64,000 nt of DNA, taken from assembly GCA_963580455.1 (NCBI GenBank), contig OY756958.1:8382501-8446500 (forward strand). Reading direction: 5' to 3'. Source of the stretch: Euonymus europaeus. Its lineage: Eukaryota; Streptophyta; Magnoliopsida; Celastrales; Celastraceae. The notes beneath the pieces are model-generated. The model saw only the letters and a program-made list of their open reading frames with translations, did not search any database and had not been told where the DNA came from. Below are positions 22,801 through 37,000 of this stretch, in pieces. How positions within the stretch are numbered: the stretch's first letter is position 1; each line of letters starts with the position of its first letter. The translations under genes were made by a program, and so were the position numbers.

Positions 22801-25078
22801 GGTCCGATGTTGCTCAACTCTCTCTATGGAGGAGCTTTTAACGTTTTTGTCCATTTGTCTTGTAAAGTTGGTGTTTTCACATCGAAATAATCTACGAAGC
22901 TTATACTCGTAAAATTTGAGATAGAAAACAATAAAAAGTGTACACCGAGCAACTTTGATAGTCCGAAGTTGCACAACTCTCTCTATGGAGGTGCTTTTAA
23001 CGTTTTTGTCCATTTGTCATAGAAAGTTGGGGTTTTGGCATCGAAATAATGTAGGATGCTTATAGTCGTAAAATTTGACATAGAAGAACAATAAAAAGTG
23101 TACACCAAGCAACTTTTATGGTCCGAAGTTGCTCAACTCTCTCTATGGAGTAGCATTAAACGTTTTTGTCGATTTGTCATAGAAAGTTGGGGTTTTGGCA
23201 TCGAAATAATCTAGGATGCTTATAGTCATAAAATTTGACATAGAAGAACAATAAAAAGTGTACACCGAGCAACTTTGATAGTCTGAAGTTGCAAAACTCT
23301 CTCTATGGAGGAGCTTTTAATGTTTTTGACCATTTGTCATAGAAAGTTCGGGTTTTGGCATCAAAATAATCCACAAAGCATATACTCGTAAAATTGGACA
23401 TAGAAGAACAATAAAAAGTGTACGCCGAGCAACTTTGATGATTAGAAGTTGCTCAACTCTCTCTATTGAGGAGCTTTTAACGTTTTTGTCCATTTGTCTT
23501 GTAAATTTTGTGTTTTCAAATCGAAATAATCTAGGAAGCTTATACTCGTAAAATTTGACATAGAAGAACAACAAAAAGTGTACACCGAGCAACTTTCATA
23601 GTCCGAAATTGCTCAACTCACTCTATGGAGGATCTTTAAACGGTTTTGTCCATTTATCCTAGAAGGTTGGTGCTTTGGCATCGAAATAATCTAGGAAGCT
23701 TATACACGTAAAATTTGACATAGAAGAACAGTAAAAAGTGTACACCGAGCAACTTTGATAGTCCGAAGTTGCACAACTCTCTCTATGGATGAGCTTTTAA
23801 TGTTTTTGTCCATTTGTCATAGAAAGTTGGGGTTTTGGCATCGAAATAATCTAGGAAGCTTATACACGTAAAATTTGATATAGAAGAACAATAAAAAGTG
23901 TACACCGAGCAACTTTGACAGTCCGAAGTTGCACAACTCTCTCTATGGAGGAGCTTTTAATGTTTTTGTCCATTTGTCATAGAAAGTTGGGGTTTTGGCA
24001 TCGAAATTATCTAGGATGCTTATAGTCGTAAAATTTGACATAGAAGAACAATAAAAAGTGTACACCGAGCAACTTTTATGGTCCGAAGTTGCTCAACTTT
24101 CTCTATGGAGTAGCTTTAAACGGTTTTGTTTATTTGTCATAGAAAGTTGTGGTTTTGGAATTGAAATAATCTAGGAAGCTTATACTTGCAAAATTTGACA
24201 GAGAAGAACAATAAAAAGTGTACACCGAGCAACTTTGATAGTCCGAAGTTGCTCAACTCACTTTATGGAGGAGCTTTAAACGGTTTTGTCCATTTGTCAT
24301 AGAAAGTTGGGGTTTTGGCATCGAAATAATCTAGGAAGCTTATACTCGTAAAATTTGACATAGAATAATAATAAAAAGTGTACACCGAGCAATTTTGATA
24401 GTCCGAAGTTGCACAACTCTCTCTATGGAGGAGCTCCTACGTTTTTGTCCATTTGTCTTGTAAAGTTGTTGTTTTCACATCGAAATAATCTAGGAGGCTT
24501 ATACTCGTAAAATTTGACATAGAAGAACAATAAAAAGTGTACACCGAGCAACCTTGATAGTCCGAAGTTGCTCAACTCACTCTATGGAGGAGCTTTAAAC
24601 GGTTTTGTCCATTTGTCATAGAAAGTTAGGGTTTTGGCATCGAAATAATCTAGGAAGCTTATACTCGTAAAATTTGACGTAGAAGAAAAGTAAAAAGTGT
24701 ACAATGAGCAACTTTGATGGTCCGGAATTGCTCAACTCTTACTATGAAGTAGCTTTTAACGGTTTTGCTCATTTCTTATTGATAGTTGGGGTTTTGGTAT
24801 CAAAATAATCTAGCAAGCATATACTCGTAAAATTTGACATAGAACAACTACAAAAAGTGTACATCGAGCGACTTTGATAGTCCGAAGTTGCTCAACTCAC
24901 TCTATGGATGAGCTTTAAACGGTTTTGTCCTTTTGTCATAGAAAGTTGGGTTTTTGGCATCGAAATAATCTACGAAGCTTATACTCGTAAAATTTGACAT
25001 AGAAGAACAATAAAAAGTGTACACCGAGCAACATTGATAGTCCGAAGTTGCACAACTCACTCTATGGAGGAGCTTTTA
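16862..25078. repeat. Array zone with 3632-bp and 2078-bp offsets
   Basis: Matching monomer strings recur at offsets of about 3632-3633 (16188/19820, 17030/20663, 17606/21239) and then 2078 (20663/22741, about 21239/23317). Smaller steps of 320 and 479 bp duplicate two or three monomers (18309, 18629, 19108). The units share monomer order but differ in which monomers are present, indicating successive unequal exchanges. Confidence 0.7.
19630..19761. repeat. Satellite monomer with 28-bp deletion (132 bp)
   Basis: Compared with its neighbours, this monomer goes from AATCTACGAAG straight to AACAATAAAAAG, losing 28 bases. The deletion endpoints share GAAG, so loss by microhomology or replication slippage is likely. 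I saw no second copy of this exact deletion, so it has not been amplified. Confidence 0.85.
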
Positions 25079-28000
25079 ACGTTGAAAGTTGGGGTTTTCG
25101 AATCGAAATAATCTAGGAAGCTTATACTCATAAAATTTGACATAGAAGAACAATAAAAAGTGTACAATGAGCAACTTTGATAGTCCGAAGTTGCACAACT
25201 CTCTCTATGGAGGAGCTTTAAAACGTTTTTGTCCATTTGTCATAGATAGTTGGGGTTTTGGCATCGAAATAATCTAAGATGCTTATAGTCATAAAATTTG
25301 ACATAGAAGAACAATAAAAAGTGTACACCGAGCAACTTTTATGGTCCAAAGTTGCTCAACTCTCTCTATGGAGTAGATTTAAACGGTTTTGTCCATTTGT
25401 CATAGAAAGTTGGGGTTTTGGAATCGAAATAATCTAGGAAGCTTATACTCGTAAAATTTGACATAGAATAACAATAAAAAGTGTACACCGAGCAACTTTT
25501 ATGGTCCAAAGTTGCTCAACTCTCTCTATGGAGTAGCTTTTAACGGTTTTGTCGATTTGTCATTGATAGTTGGTGTTTTGGCATCGAAATAATCTAGGAA
25601 GCTTATACTCGTAAAATTTGACATAGAAGAACAACAAAAAGTGTACACCGAGCAACTTTGATAGTCCGAAGTTGCTCAACTCACTCTATGGAGGAGCTTT
25701 AAACGATTTTGTCCTTTTGTCATAGAAAGTTGGGTTTTTGGCATCGAAATAATCTATGAAGCTTATACTCGTAAAATTTGACATAGAATAAGAATAAAAA
25801 GTGTACACCGAGCAACTTTGATTGTCCGAAGTAGCACAACTCACTCTATGGAGGAGCTTTAAACGGTTTTGTCCATTTGTCATAGAAGGTTGGGGTTTTG
25901 GAATCGAAATAATCTAGGATGCTTATAGTCGTAAAATTTGACATAGAAGAACAATGAAAAGTGTACACCGAGCAACTTTTATGGTCCGAAGTAGCTCAAC
26001 TCTCTCTATGGAGGAACTTTTAACGTTTTTGTCCATTTGTCTTGTAAAGTTGGTGTTTTCACATCGAAATAATCTACGAAGCTTATACTCGTAAAATTTG
26101 AGATAGAAAACAATAAAAAGTGTACACCGAGCAACTTTGATAGTCCGAAGTTGCACAACTCTCTCTATGGAGGAGCTTTTAACGTTTTTGTCCATTTGTC
26201 ATAGAAAGTTGGGGTTTTGGCATCGAAATAATGTAGGATGCTTATAGTCATAAAATTTGACATAGAAGAACAATAAAAAGTGTACACCAAGCAACTTTTA
26301 TGGCCCGAAGTTGCTCAACTCTCTCTATGGAGTAGCTTTAAACGTTTTTGTCGATTTGTCATACAAAGTTGGGGTTTTGGCATCGAAATAATCTAGGATG
26401 CTTATAGTCATAAAATTTGACATAGAAGAACAATAAAAAGTGTACACCGAGCAACTTTGATAGTCTGAAGTTGCAAAACTCTCTCTATGGAGGAGCTTTT
26501 AATGTTTTTGACCATTTGTCATAGAAAGTTCGGGTTTTGGCATCAAAATAATCCACAAAGCATATACTCGTAAAATTGGACATAGAAGAACAATAAAAAG
26601 TGTACGCCGAGCAACTTTGATGATTAGAAGTTGCTCAACTCTCTCTATTGAGGAGCTTTTAACGTTTTTGTCCATTTGTCTTGTAAATTTTGTGTTTTCA
26701 AATCGAAATAATCTAGGAAGCTTATACTCGTAAAATTTGACATAGAAGAACAACAAAAAGTGTACACCGAGCAACTTTGATAGTCCGAAATTGCTCAACT
26801 CACTCTATGGAGGATCTTTAAACGGTTTTGTCCATTTGTCCTAGAAGGTTGGTGCTTTGGCATCGAAATAATCTAGGAAGCTTATACAAGTAAAATTTGA
26901 CGTAGAAGAACAGTAAAAAGTGTACACCGAGCAACTTTGATAGTCCGAAGTTGCACAACTCTCTCTATGGATGAGCTTTTAATGTTTTTGTCCATTTGTC
27001 ATAGAAAGTTGGGGTTTTGGCATCGAAATAATCTAGGAAGCTTATACACGTAAAATTTGATATAGAAGAACAATAAAAAGTGTACACTGAGCAACTTTGA
27101 CAGTCCGAAGTTGCACAACTCTCTCTATGGAGGAGCTTTTAATGTTTTTGTCCATTTGTCATAGAAAGTTGGGGTTTTGGCATCGAAATTATCTAGGATG
27201 CTTATAGTCGTAAAATTTGACATAGAAGAACAATAAAAAGTGTACACCGAGCAACTTTTATGGTCCGAAGTTGCTCAACTTTCTCTATGGATTAGCTTTA
27301 AACGGTTTTGTTTATTTGTCATAGAAAGTTGTGGTTTTGGAATTGAAATAATCTAGGAAGCTTATACTTGCAAAATTTGACATAGAAGAACAATAAAAAG
27401 TGTACACCGAGCAACTTTGATAGTCCGAAGTTGCTCAACTCACTTTATGGAGGAGCTTTAAACGGTTTTGTCCATTTGTCATAGAAAGTTGGGGTTTTGG
27501 CATCGAAATAATCTAGGAAGCTTATACTCGCAAAATTTGACATAGAATAACAATAAAAAGTGTACACCGAGCAATTTTGATAGTCCGAAGTTGCACAACT
27601 CTCTCTATGGAGGACCTTCTAACATTTTTGTCCATTTGTCTTGTAAAGTTGTTGTTTTCACATCGAAATAATCTAAGAGGCTTATACTCGTAAAATTTGA
27701 CATAGAAGAACAATAAAAAGTGTACACCGAGCAACCTTGATAGTCCGAAGTTGCTCAACTCACTCTATGGAGGAGCTTTAAACGGTTTTGTCCATTTGTC
27801 ATAGAAAGTTAGGGTTTTGGCATCGAAATAATCTAGGAAGCTTATACTCGTAAAATTTGACGTAGAAGAAAAGTAAAAAGTGTACAATGAGCAACTTTGA
27901 TGGTCCGGAATTGCTCAACTCTTACTATGAAGTAGCTTTTAACGGTTTTGCTCATTTCTTATTGATAGTTGGGGTTTTGGTATCAAAATAATCTAGCAAG

Positions 28001-31000
28001 CATATACTCGTAAAATTTGACATAGAACAACAACAAAAAGTGTACATCGAGCGACTTTGATAGTCCGAAGTTGCTCAACTCACTCTATGGATGAGCTTTA
28101 AACGGTTTTGTCCTTTTGTCATAGAAAGTAGGGTTTTTGGCATCGAAATAATCTACGAAGCTTATACTCGTAAAATTTGACATAGAAGAACAATAAAAAG
28201 TGTACACCGAGCAACTTTGATAGTCCGAAGTTGCACAACTCTCTCTATGGAGGAGCTTTTAATGTTTTTGTCCATTTGTCATAGAAAGTTGGGGTTTTGG
28301 CATCGAAATTATCTAGGATGCTTATAGTCGTAAAATTTGACATAGAAGAACAATAAAAAGTGTACACCGAGCAACTTTTATGGTCCGAAGTTGCTCAACT
28401 TTCTCTATGGATTAGCTTTAAACGGTTTTGTTTATTTGTCATAGAAAGTTGTGGTTTTGGAATTGAAATAATCTAGGAAGCTTATACTTGCAAAATTTGA
28501 CATAGAAGAACAATAAAAAGTGTACACCGAGCAACTTTGATAGTCCGAAGTTGCTCAACTCACTTTATGGAGGAGCTTTAAACGGTTTTGTCCATTTGTC
28601 ATAGAAAGTTGGGGTTTTGGCATCGAAATAATCTAGGAAGCTTATACTTGCAAAATTTGACATAGAAGAACAATAAAAAGTGTACACCGAGCAACTTTGA
28701 TAGTCCGAAGTTGCTCAACTCACTTTATGGAGGAGCTTTAAACGGTTTTGTCCATTTGTCATAGAAAGTTGGGGTTTTGGCATCGAAATAATCTAGGAAG
28801 CTTATACACGTAAAATTTGATATAGAAGAACAATAAAAAGTGTACACTGAGCAACTTTGACAGTCCGAAGTTGCACAACTCTCTCTATGGAGGAGCTTTT
28901 AATGTTTTTGTCCATTTGTCATAGAAAGTTGGGGTTTTGGCATCGAAATTATCTAGGATGCTTATAGTCGTAAAATTTGACATAGAAGAACAATAAAAAG
29001 TGTACACCGAGCAACTTTTATGGTCCGAAGTTGCTCAACTTTCTCTATGGATTAGCTTTAAACGGTTTTGTTTATTTGTCATAGAAAGTTGTGGTTTTGG
29101 AATTGAAATAATCTAGGAAGCTTATACTTGCAAAATTTGACATAGAAGAACAATAAAAAGTGTACACCGAGCAACTTTGATAGTCCGAAGTTGCTCAACT
29201 CACTTTATGGAGGAGCTTTAAACGGTTTTGTCCATTTGTCATAGAAAGTTGGGGTTTTGGCATCGAAATAATCTAGGAAGCTTATACTCGCAAAATTTGA
29301 CATAGAATAACAATAAAAAGTGTACACCGAGCAATTTTGATAGTCCGAAGTTGCACAACTCTCTCTATGGAGGACCTTCTAACATTTTTGTCCATTTGTC
29401 TTGTAAAGTTGTTGTTTTCACATCGAAATAATCTAAGAGGCTTATACTCGTAAAATTTGACATAGAAGAACAATAAAAAGTGTACACCGAGCAACCTTGA
29501 TAGTCCGAAGTTGCTCAACTCACTCTATGGAGGAGCTTTAAACGGTTTTGTCCATTTGTCATAGAAAGTTAGGGTTTTGGCATCGAAATAATCTAGGAAG
29601 CTTATACTCGTAAAATTTGACGTAGAAGAAAAGTAAAAAGTGTACAATGAGCAACTTTGATGGTCCGGAATTGCTCAACTCTTACTATGAAGTAGCTTTT
29701 AACGGTTTTGCTCATTTCTTATTGATAGTTGGGGTTTTGGTATCAAAATAATCTAGCAAGCATATACTCGTAAAATTTGACATAGAACAACAACAAAAAG
29801 TGTACATCGAGCGACTTTGATAGTCCGAAGTTGCTCAACTCACTCTATGGATGAGCTTTAAACGGTTTTGTCCTTTTGTCATAGAAAGTAGGGTTTTTGG
29901 CATCGAAATAATCTACGAAGCTTATACTCGTAAAATTTGACATAGAAGAACAATAAAAAGTGTACACCGAGCAACTTTGATAGTCCGAAGTTGCACAACT
30001 CACTCTATGGAGGAGCTTTTAATGTTTTTGTCCATTTGTCATAGAAAGTTGGGTTTTGGCATCGAAATAATCTAGGAAGCTTGTACTCGTAAAATTTGAC
30101 ATAGAAGAACAATAAAAAGTGTACACCGAGCAACATTGATAGTCCGAAGTTGCACAACTCACTCTATGGAGGAGCTTTTAACGTTGAAAGTTGGGGTTTT
30201 GGAATCGAAATAATCTAGGAAGCTTATACTCGTAAAATTTGACATAGAAGAACAATAAAAAGTGTACAATGAGCAACTTTGATAGTCCGAAGTTGCACAA
30301 CTCTCTCTATGGAGGAGCTTTAAAATGATTTTGTCCATTTGTCATAGATAGTTGGGGTTTTGGCATCGAAATAATCTAAGATGCTTATAGTCATAAAATT
30401 TGACATAGAAGAACAATAAAAAGTGTACACCGAGCAACTTTTATGGTCCAAAGTTGCTCAACTCTCTCTATGGAGTAGATTTAAACGGTTTTGTCCATTT
30501 GTCATAGAAAGTTGGGGTTTTGGAATCGAAATAATCTAGGAAGCTTATACTCGTAAAATTTGTCACAGAAGAACAATAAAAAGTGTACACCGAGCAACTT
30601 TTATGGTCTGAAGTTGCTCAACTCTCTCTATGGAGTAGCTTTTAACGGTTTTGTCGATTTGTCATTGATAGTTGGTGTTTTGGCATCGAAATAATCTAGG
30701 AAGCTTATACTCGTAAAATTTGACATAGAAGAACAACAAAAAGTGTACACCGAGCAACTTTGATAGTCCGAAGTTGCTCAACTCACTCTATGGAGGAGCT
30801 TTAAACGATTTTGTCCTTTTGTCATAGAAAGTTGGGTTTTTGGCATCGAAATAATCTATGAAGCTTATACTCGTAAAATTTGACATAGAATAAGAATAAA
30901 AAGTGTACACCGAGCAACTTTGATTGTCCGAAGTAGCACAACTCACTCTATGGAGGAGCTTTAAACGGTTTTGTCCATTTGTCATAGAAGGTTGGGGTTT

Positions 31001-34000
31001 TGGAATCGAAATAATCTAGGATGCTTATAGTCGTAAAATTTGACATAGAAGAACAATGAAAAGTGTACACCGAGCAACTTTTATGGTCCGAAGTAGCTCA
31101 ACTCTCTCTATGGAGGAACTTTTAACGTTTTTGTCCATTTGTCTTGTAAAGTTGGTGTTTTCACATCGAAATAATCTACGAAGCTTATACTCGTAAAATT
31201 TGAGATAGAAAACAATAAAAAGTGTACACCGAGCAACTTTGATAGTCCGAAGTTGCACAACTCTCTCTATGGAGGAGCTTTTAACGTTTTTGTCCATTTG
31301 TCATAGAAAGTTGGGGTTTTGGCATCGAAATAATGTAGGATGCTTATAGTGATAAAATTTGACATAGAAGAACAATAAAAAGTGTACACCAAGCAACTTT
31401 TATGGCCCGAAGTTGCTCAACTCTCTCTATGGAGTAGCTTTAAACGTTTTTGTCGATTTGTCATACAAAGTTGGGGTTTTGGCATCGAAATAATCTATGA
31501 TACTTATAGTCATAAAATTTGACATAGAAGAACAATAAAAAGTGTACACCGAGCAACTTTGATAGTCTGAAGTTGCAAAACTCTCTCTATGGAGGAGCTT
31601 TTAATGTTTTTGACCATTTGTCATAGAAAGTTCGGGTTTTGGCATCAAAATAATCCACAAAGCATATACTCGTAAAATTGGACATAGAAGAACAATAAAA
31701 AGTGTACGCCGAGCAACTTTGATGATTGGAAGTTGCTCAACTCTCTCTATTGAGGAGCTTTTAACGTTTTTGTCCATTTGTCTTGTAAATTTTGTGTTTT
31801 CAAATCGAAATAATCTAGGAAGCTTATACTCGTAAAATTTGACATAGAAGAACAACAAAAAGTGTACACCGAGCAACTTTGATAGTCCGAAATTGCTCAA
31901 CTCACTCTATGGAGGATCTTTAAACGGTTTTGTCCATTTGTCCTAGAAGGTTGGTGCTTTGGCATCGAAATAATCTAGGAAGCTTATACAAGTAAAATTT
32001 GACGTAGAAGAACAGTAAAAAGTGTACACCGAGCAACTTTGATAGTCCGAAGTTGCACAACTCTCTCTATGGATGAGCTTTTAATGTTTTTGTCCATTTG
32101 TCATAGAAAGTTGGGGTTTTGGCATCGAAATAATCTAGGAAGCTTATACACGTAAAATTTGATATAGAAGAACAATAAAAAGTGTACACTGAGCAACTTT
32201 GACAGTCCGAAGTTGCACAACTCTCTCTATGGAGGAGCTTTTAATGTTTTTGTCCATTTGTCATAGAAAGTTGGGGTTTTGGCATCGAAATTATCTAGGA
32301 TGCTTATAGTCGTAAAATTTGACATAGAAGAACAATAAAAAGTGTACACCGAGCAACTTTTATGGTCCGAAGTTGCTCAACTTTCTCTATGGATTAGCTT
32401 TAAACGGTTTTGTTTATTTCTCATAGAAAGTTGTGGTTTTGGAATTGAAATAATCTAGGAAGCTTATACTTGCAAAATTTGACATAGAAGAACAATAAAA
32501 AGTGTACACCGAGCAACTTTGATAGTCCGAAGTTGCTCAACTCACTTTATGGAGGAGCTTTAAACGGTTTTGTCCATTTGTCATAGAAAGTTGGGGTTTT
32601 GGCATCGAAATAATCTAGGAAGCTTATACTCGCAAAATTTGACATAGAATAACAATAAAAAGTGTACACCGAGCAATTTTGATAGTCCGAAGTTGCACAA
32701 CTCTCTCTATGGAGGACCTTCTAACATTTTTGTCCATTTGTCTTGTAAAGTTGTTGTTTTCACATCGAAATAATCTAAGAGGCTTATACTCGTAAAATTT
32801 GACATAGAAGAACAATAAAAAGTGTACACCGAGCAACCTTGATAGTCCGAAGTTGCTCAACTCACTCTATGGAGGAGCTTTAAACGGTTTTGTCCATTTG
32901 TCATAGAAAGTTAGGGTTTTGGCATCGAAATAATCTAGGAAGCTTATACTCGTAAAATTTGACGTAGAAGAAAAGTAAAAAGTGTACAATGAGCAACTTT
33001 GATGGTCCGGAATTGCTCAACTCTTACTATGAAGTAGCTTTTAACGGTTTTGCTCATTTCTTATTGATAGTTGGGGTTTTGGTATCAAAATAATCTAGCA
33101 AGCATATACTCGTAAAATTTGACATAGAACAACAACAAAAAGTGTACATCGAGCGACTTTGATAGTCCGAAGTTGCTCAACTCACTCTATGGATGAGCTT
33201 TAAACGGTTTTGTCCTTTTGTCATAGAAAGTTGGGTTTTTGGCATCGAAATAATCTACGAAGCTTATACTCGTAAAATTTGACATAGAAGAACAATAAAA
33301 AGTGTACACCGAGCAACTTTGATAGTCCGAAGTTGCACAACTCACTCTATGGGGGAGCTTTTAATGTTTTTGTCCATTTGTCATAGAAAGTTGGGTTTTG
33401 GCATCGAAATAATCTAGGAAGCTTGTACTCGTAAAATTTGACATAGAAGAATAATAAAAAGTGTACACCGAGCAACATTGATAGTCCGAAGTTGCACAAC
33501 TCACTCTATGGAGGAGCTTTTAACGTTGAAAGTTGGGGTTTTGGAATCGAAATAATCTAGGAAGCTTATACTCGTAAAATTTGACATAGAAGAACAATAA
33601 AAAGTGTACAATGAGCAACTTTGATAGTCCGAAGTTGCACAACTCTCTCTATGGAGGAGCTTTAAAATGATTTTGTCCATTTGTCATAGATAGTTGGGGT
33701 TTTGGCATCGAAATAATCTAAGATGCTTATAGTCATAAAATTTGACATAGAAGAACAATAAAAAGTGTACACCGAGCAACTTTTATGGTCCAAAGTTGCT
33801 CAACTCTCTCTATGGAGTAGATTTAAACGGTTTTGTCCATTTTTCATAGAAAGTTGGGGTTTTGGAATCGAAATAATCTAGGAAGCTTATACTCGTAAAA
33901 TTTGTCACAGAAGAACAATAAAAAGTGTACACCGAGCAACTTTTATGGTCCGAAGTTGCTCAACTCTCTCTATGGAGTAGCTTTTAACGGTTTTGTCGAT

Positions 34001-37000
34001 TTGTCATTGATAGTTGGTGTTTTGGCATCGAAATAATCTAGGAAGCTTATACTCGTAAAATTTGACATAGAAGAACAACAAAAAGTGTACACCGAGCAAC
34101 TTTGATAGTCCGAAGTTGCTCAACTCACTCTATGGAGGAGCTTAAAACGATTTTGTCCTTTTGTCATAGAAAGTTGGGTTTTTGGCATCGAAATAATCTA
34201 TGAAGCTTATACTCGTAAAATTTGACATAGAATAAGAATAAAAAGTGTAAACCGAGCAACTTTGATTGTCCGAAGTAGCACAACTCACTCTATGGAGGAG
34301 CTTTAAACGGTTTTGTCCATTTGTCATAGAAAGTTGGGGTTTTTGGAATCGAAATAATCTACGATGCTTATAGTCGTAAAATTTGACATAGAAGAACAAT
34401 GAAAAGTGTACACCGAGGAACTTTTATGGTCCGAAGTTGCTCAACTCTCTCTATGGAGGAGCTTTTAACATTTTTGTCCATTTGTCTTGTAAAGTTGGTG
34501 TTTTCACATCGAAATAATCTACGAAGCTTATACTCGTAAAATTTGAGATAGAAAACAATAAAAAGTGTACACCGAGCAACTTTGATAGTCCGAAGTTGCA
34601 CAACTCTCTCTATGGAGGAGCTTTTAACGTTTTTGTCCATTTGTCATAGAAAGTTGGGGTTTTGGCATCGAAATAATGTAGGATGCTTATAGTCGTAAAA
34701 TTTGACATAAAAGAACAATAAAAAGTGTACACCGAGCAACTTTTATGGTCGAAGTTGCTCAACTCTCTCTATGGAGGAGTTTTTAACGTTTTTGTCCATT
34801 TGTCTTGTAAAGTTCGTGTTTTCACATCGAAATAATCTACGAAGCTTATACTCGTAAAATTTGAGATAGAAGAACAATAAAAAGTGTACACCGAGCAACT
34901 TTGATAGTCCGAAGTTGCACAACTCTCTCTATAGAGGAGCTTTTAACGTTTTTGTCCATTTGTCATAGAAAGTTGGGGTTTTGGCATCGAAATAATGTAG
35001 GATGCTTATAGTCGTAAAATTTGACATAGAAGAACAATAAAAAGTGTACACCAAGCAACTTTTATGGTCCGAAGTTGCTCAACTCTCTCTATGGAGTAGC
35101 TTTAAACGTTTTTGTCGATTTGTCATACAAAGTTGGGGTTTTGGCATCGAAATAATCTAGGATGCTTATAGTCATAAAATTTGACATAGAAGAACAATAA
35201 AAAGTGTACACCGAGCAACTTTGATAGTCTGAAGTTGCAAAACTCTCTCTATGGAGGAGCTTTTAATGTTTTTGACCATTTGTCATAGAAAGTTTGGGTT
35301 TTGGCATCAAAATAATCCACAAAGCATATACTCGTAAAATTGGACATAGAAGAACAATAAAAAGTGTACGCCGAGCAACTTTGATGATTAGAAGTTGCTC
35401 AACTCTCTCTATTGAGGAGCATTTAACGTTTTTGTCCATTTGTCTTGTAAATTTTGTGTTTTCAAATCGAAATAATCTAGGAAGCTTATACTCGTAAAAT
35501 TTGACATAGAAGAACAATAAAAAGTGTACACCGAGCAACCTTGATAGTCCGAAGTTGCTCAACTCACTCTATGGAGGAGCTTTAAACGGTTTTGTCCATT
35601 TGTCATAGAAAGTTAGGGTTTTGGCATCGAAATAATCTAGGAAGCTTATACTCGTAAAATTTGACGTAGAAGAAAAGTAAAAAGTGTACAATGAGCAACT
35701 TTGATGGTCCGGAATTGCTCAACTCTTACTATGAAGTAGCTTTTAACGGTTTTGCTCATTTCTTATTGATAGTTGGGGTTTTGGTATCAAAATAATCTAG
35801 CAAGCATATACTCGTAAAATTTGACATAGAACAACAACAAAAAGTGTACATCGAGCGACTTTGATAGTCCGAAGTTGCTCAACTCACTCTATGGATGAGC
35901 TTTAAACGGTTTTGTCCTTTTGTCATAGAAAGTTGGGTTTTTGGCATCGAAATAATCTACGAAGCTTATACTCGTAAAATTTGACATAGAAGAACAATAA
36001 AAAGTGTACGCCGAGCAACATTGATAGTCCGAAGTTGCACAACTCACTCTATGGAGGAGCTTTTAACGTTGAAAGTTGGAGTTTTCGAATCGAAATAATC
36101 TAGGAAGCTTATACTCATAAAATTTGACATAGAAGAACAATAAAAAGTGTACAACGAGCAACTTTGATAGTCCGAAGTTGCACAACTCTCTCTATGGAGG
36201 AGCTTTAAAACGTTTTTGTCCATTTGTCATAGATAGTTGGGGTTTTGGCATCGAAATAATCTAAGATGCTTATAGTCATAAAATTTGACATAGAAGAACA
36301 ATAAAAAGTGTACACCGAGCAACTTTTATGGTCCAAAGTTGCTCAACTCTCTCTATGGAGTAGATTTAAACGGTTTTGTCCATTTGTCATAGAAAGTTGG
36401 GGTTTTGGAATCGAAATAATCTAGGAAGCTTATACTCGTAAAATTTGACATAGAATAACAATAAAAAGTGTACACCGAGCAACTTTTATGGTCCAAAGTT
36501 GCTCAACTCTCTCTATGGAGTAGCTTTTAACGGTTTTGTCGATTTGTCATTGATAGTTGGTGTTTTGGCATCGAAATAATCTAGGAAGCTTATACTCGTA
36601 AAATTTGACATAGAAGAACAATAAAAAGTGTACACCGAGCAACTTTGATAGTCCGAAGTTGCTCAACTCACTCTATGGAGGAGCTTTAAACGATTTTGTC
36701 CTTTTGTCATAGAAAGTTGGGTTTTTGGCATCGAAATAATCTATGAAGCTTATACTCGTAAAATTTGACATAGAATAAGAATAAAAAGTGTACACCGAGC
36801 AACTTTGATTGTCCGAAGTAGCACAACTCACTCTATGGAGGAGCTTTAAACGGTTTTGTCCATCTGTCATAGAAGGTTGGGGTTTTGGAATCGAAATAAT
36901 CTAGGATGCTTATAGTCGTAAAATTTGACATAGAAGAACAATGAAAAGTGTACACCGAGCAACTTTTATGGTCCGAAGTAGCTCAACTCTCTCTATGGAG

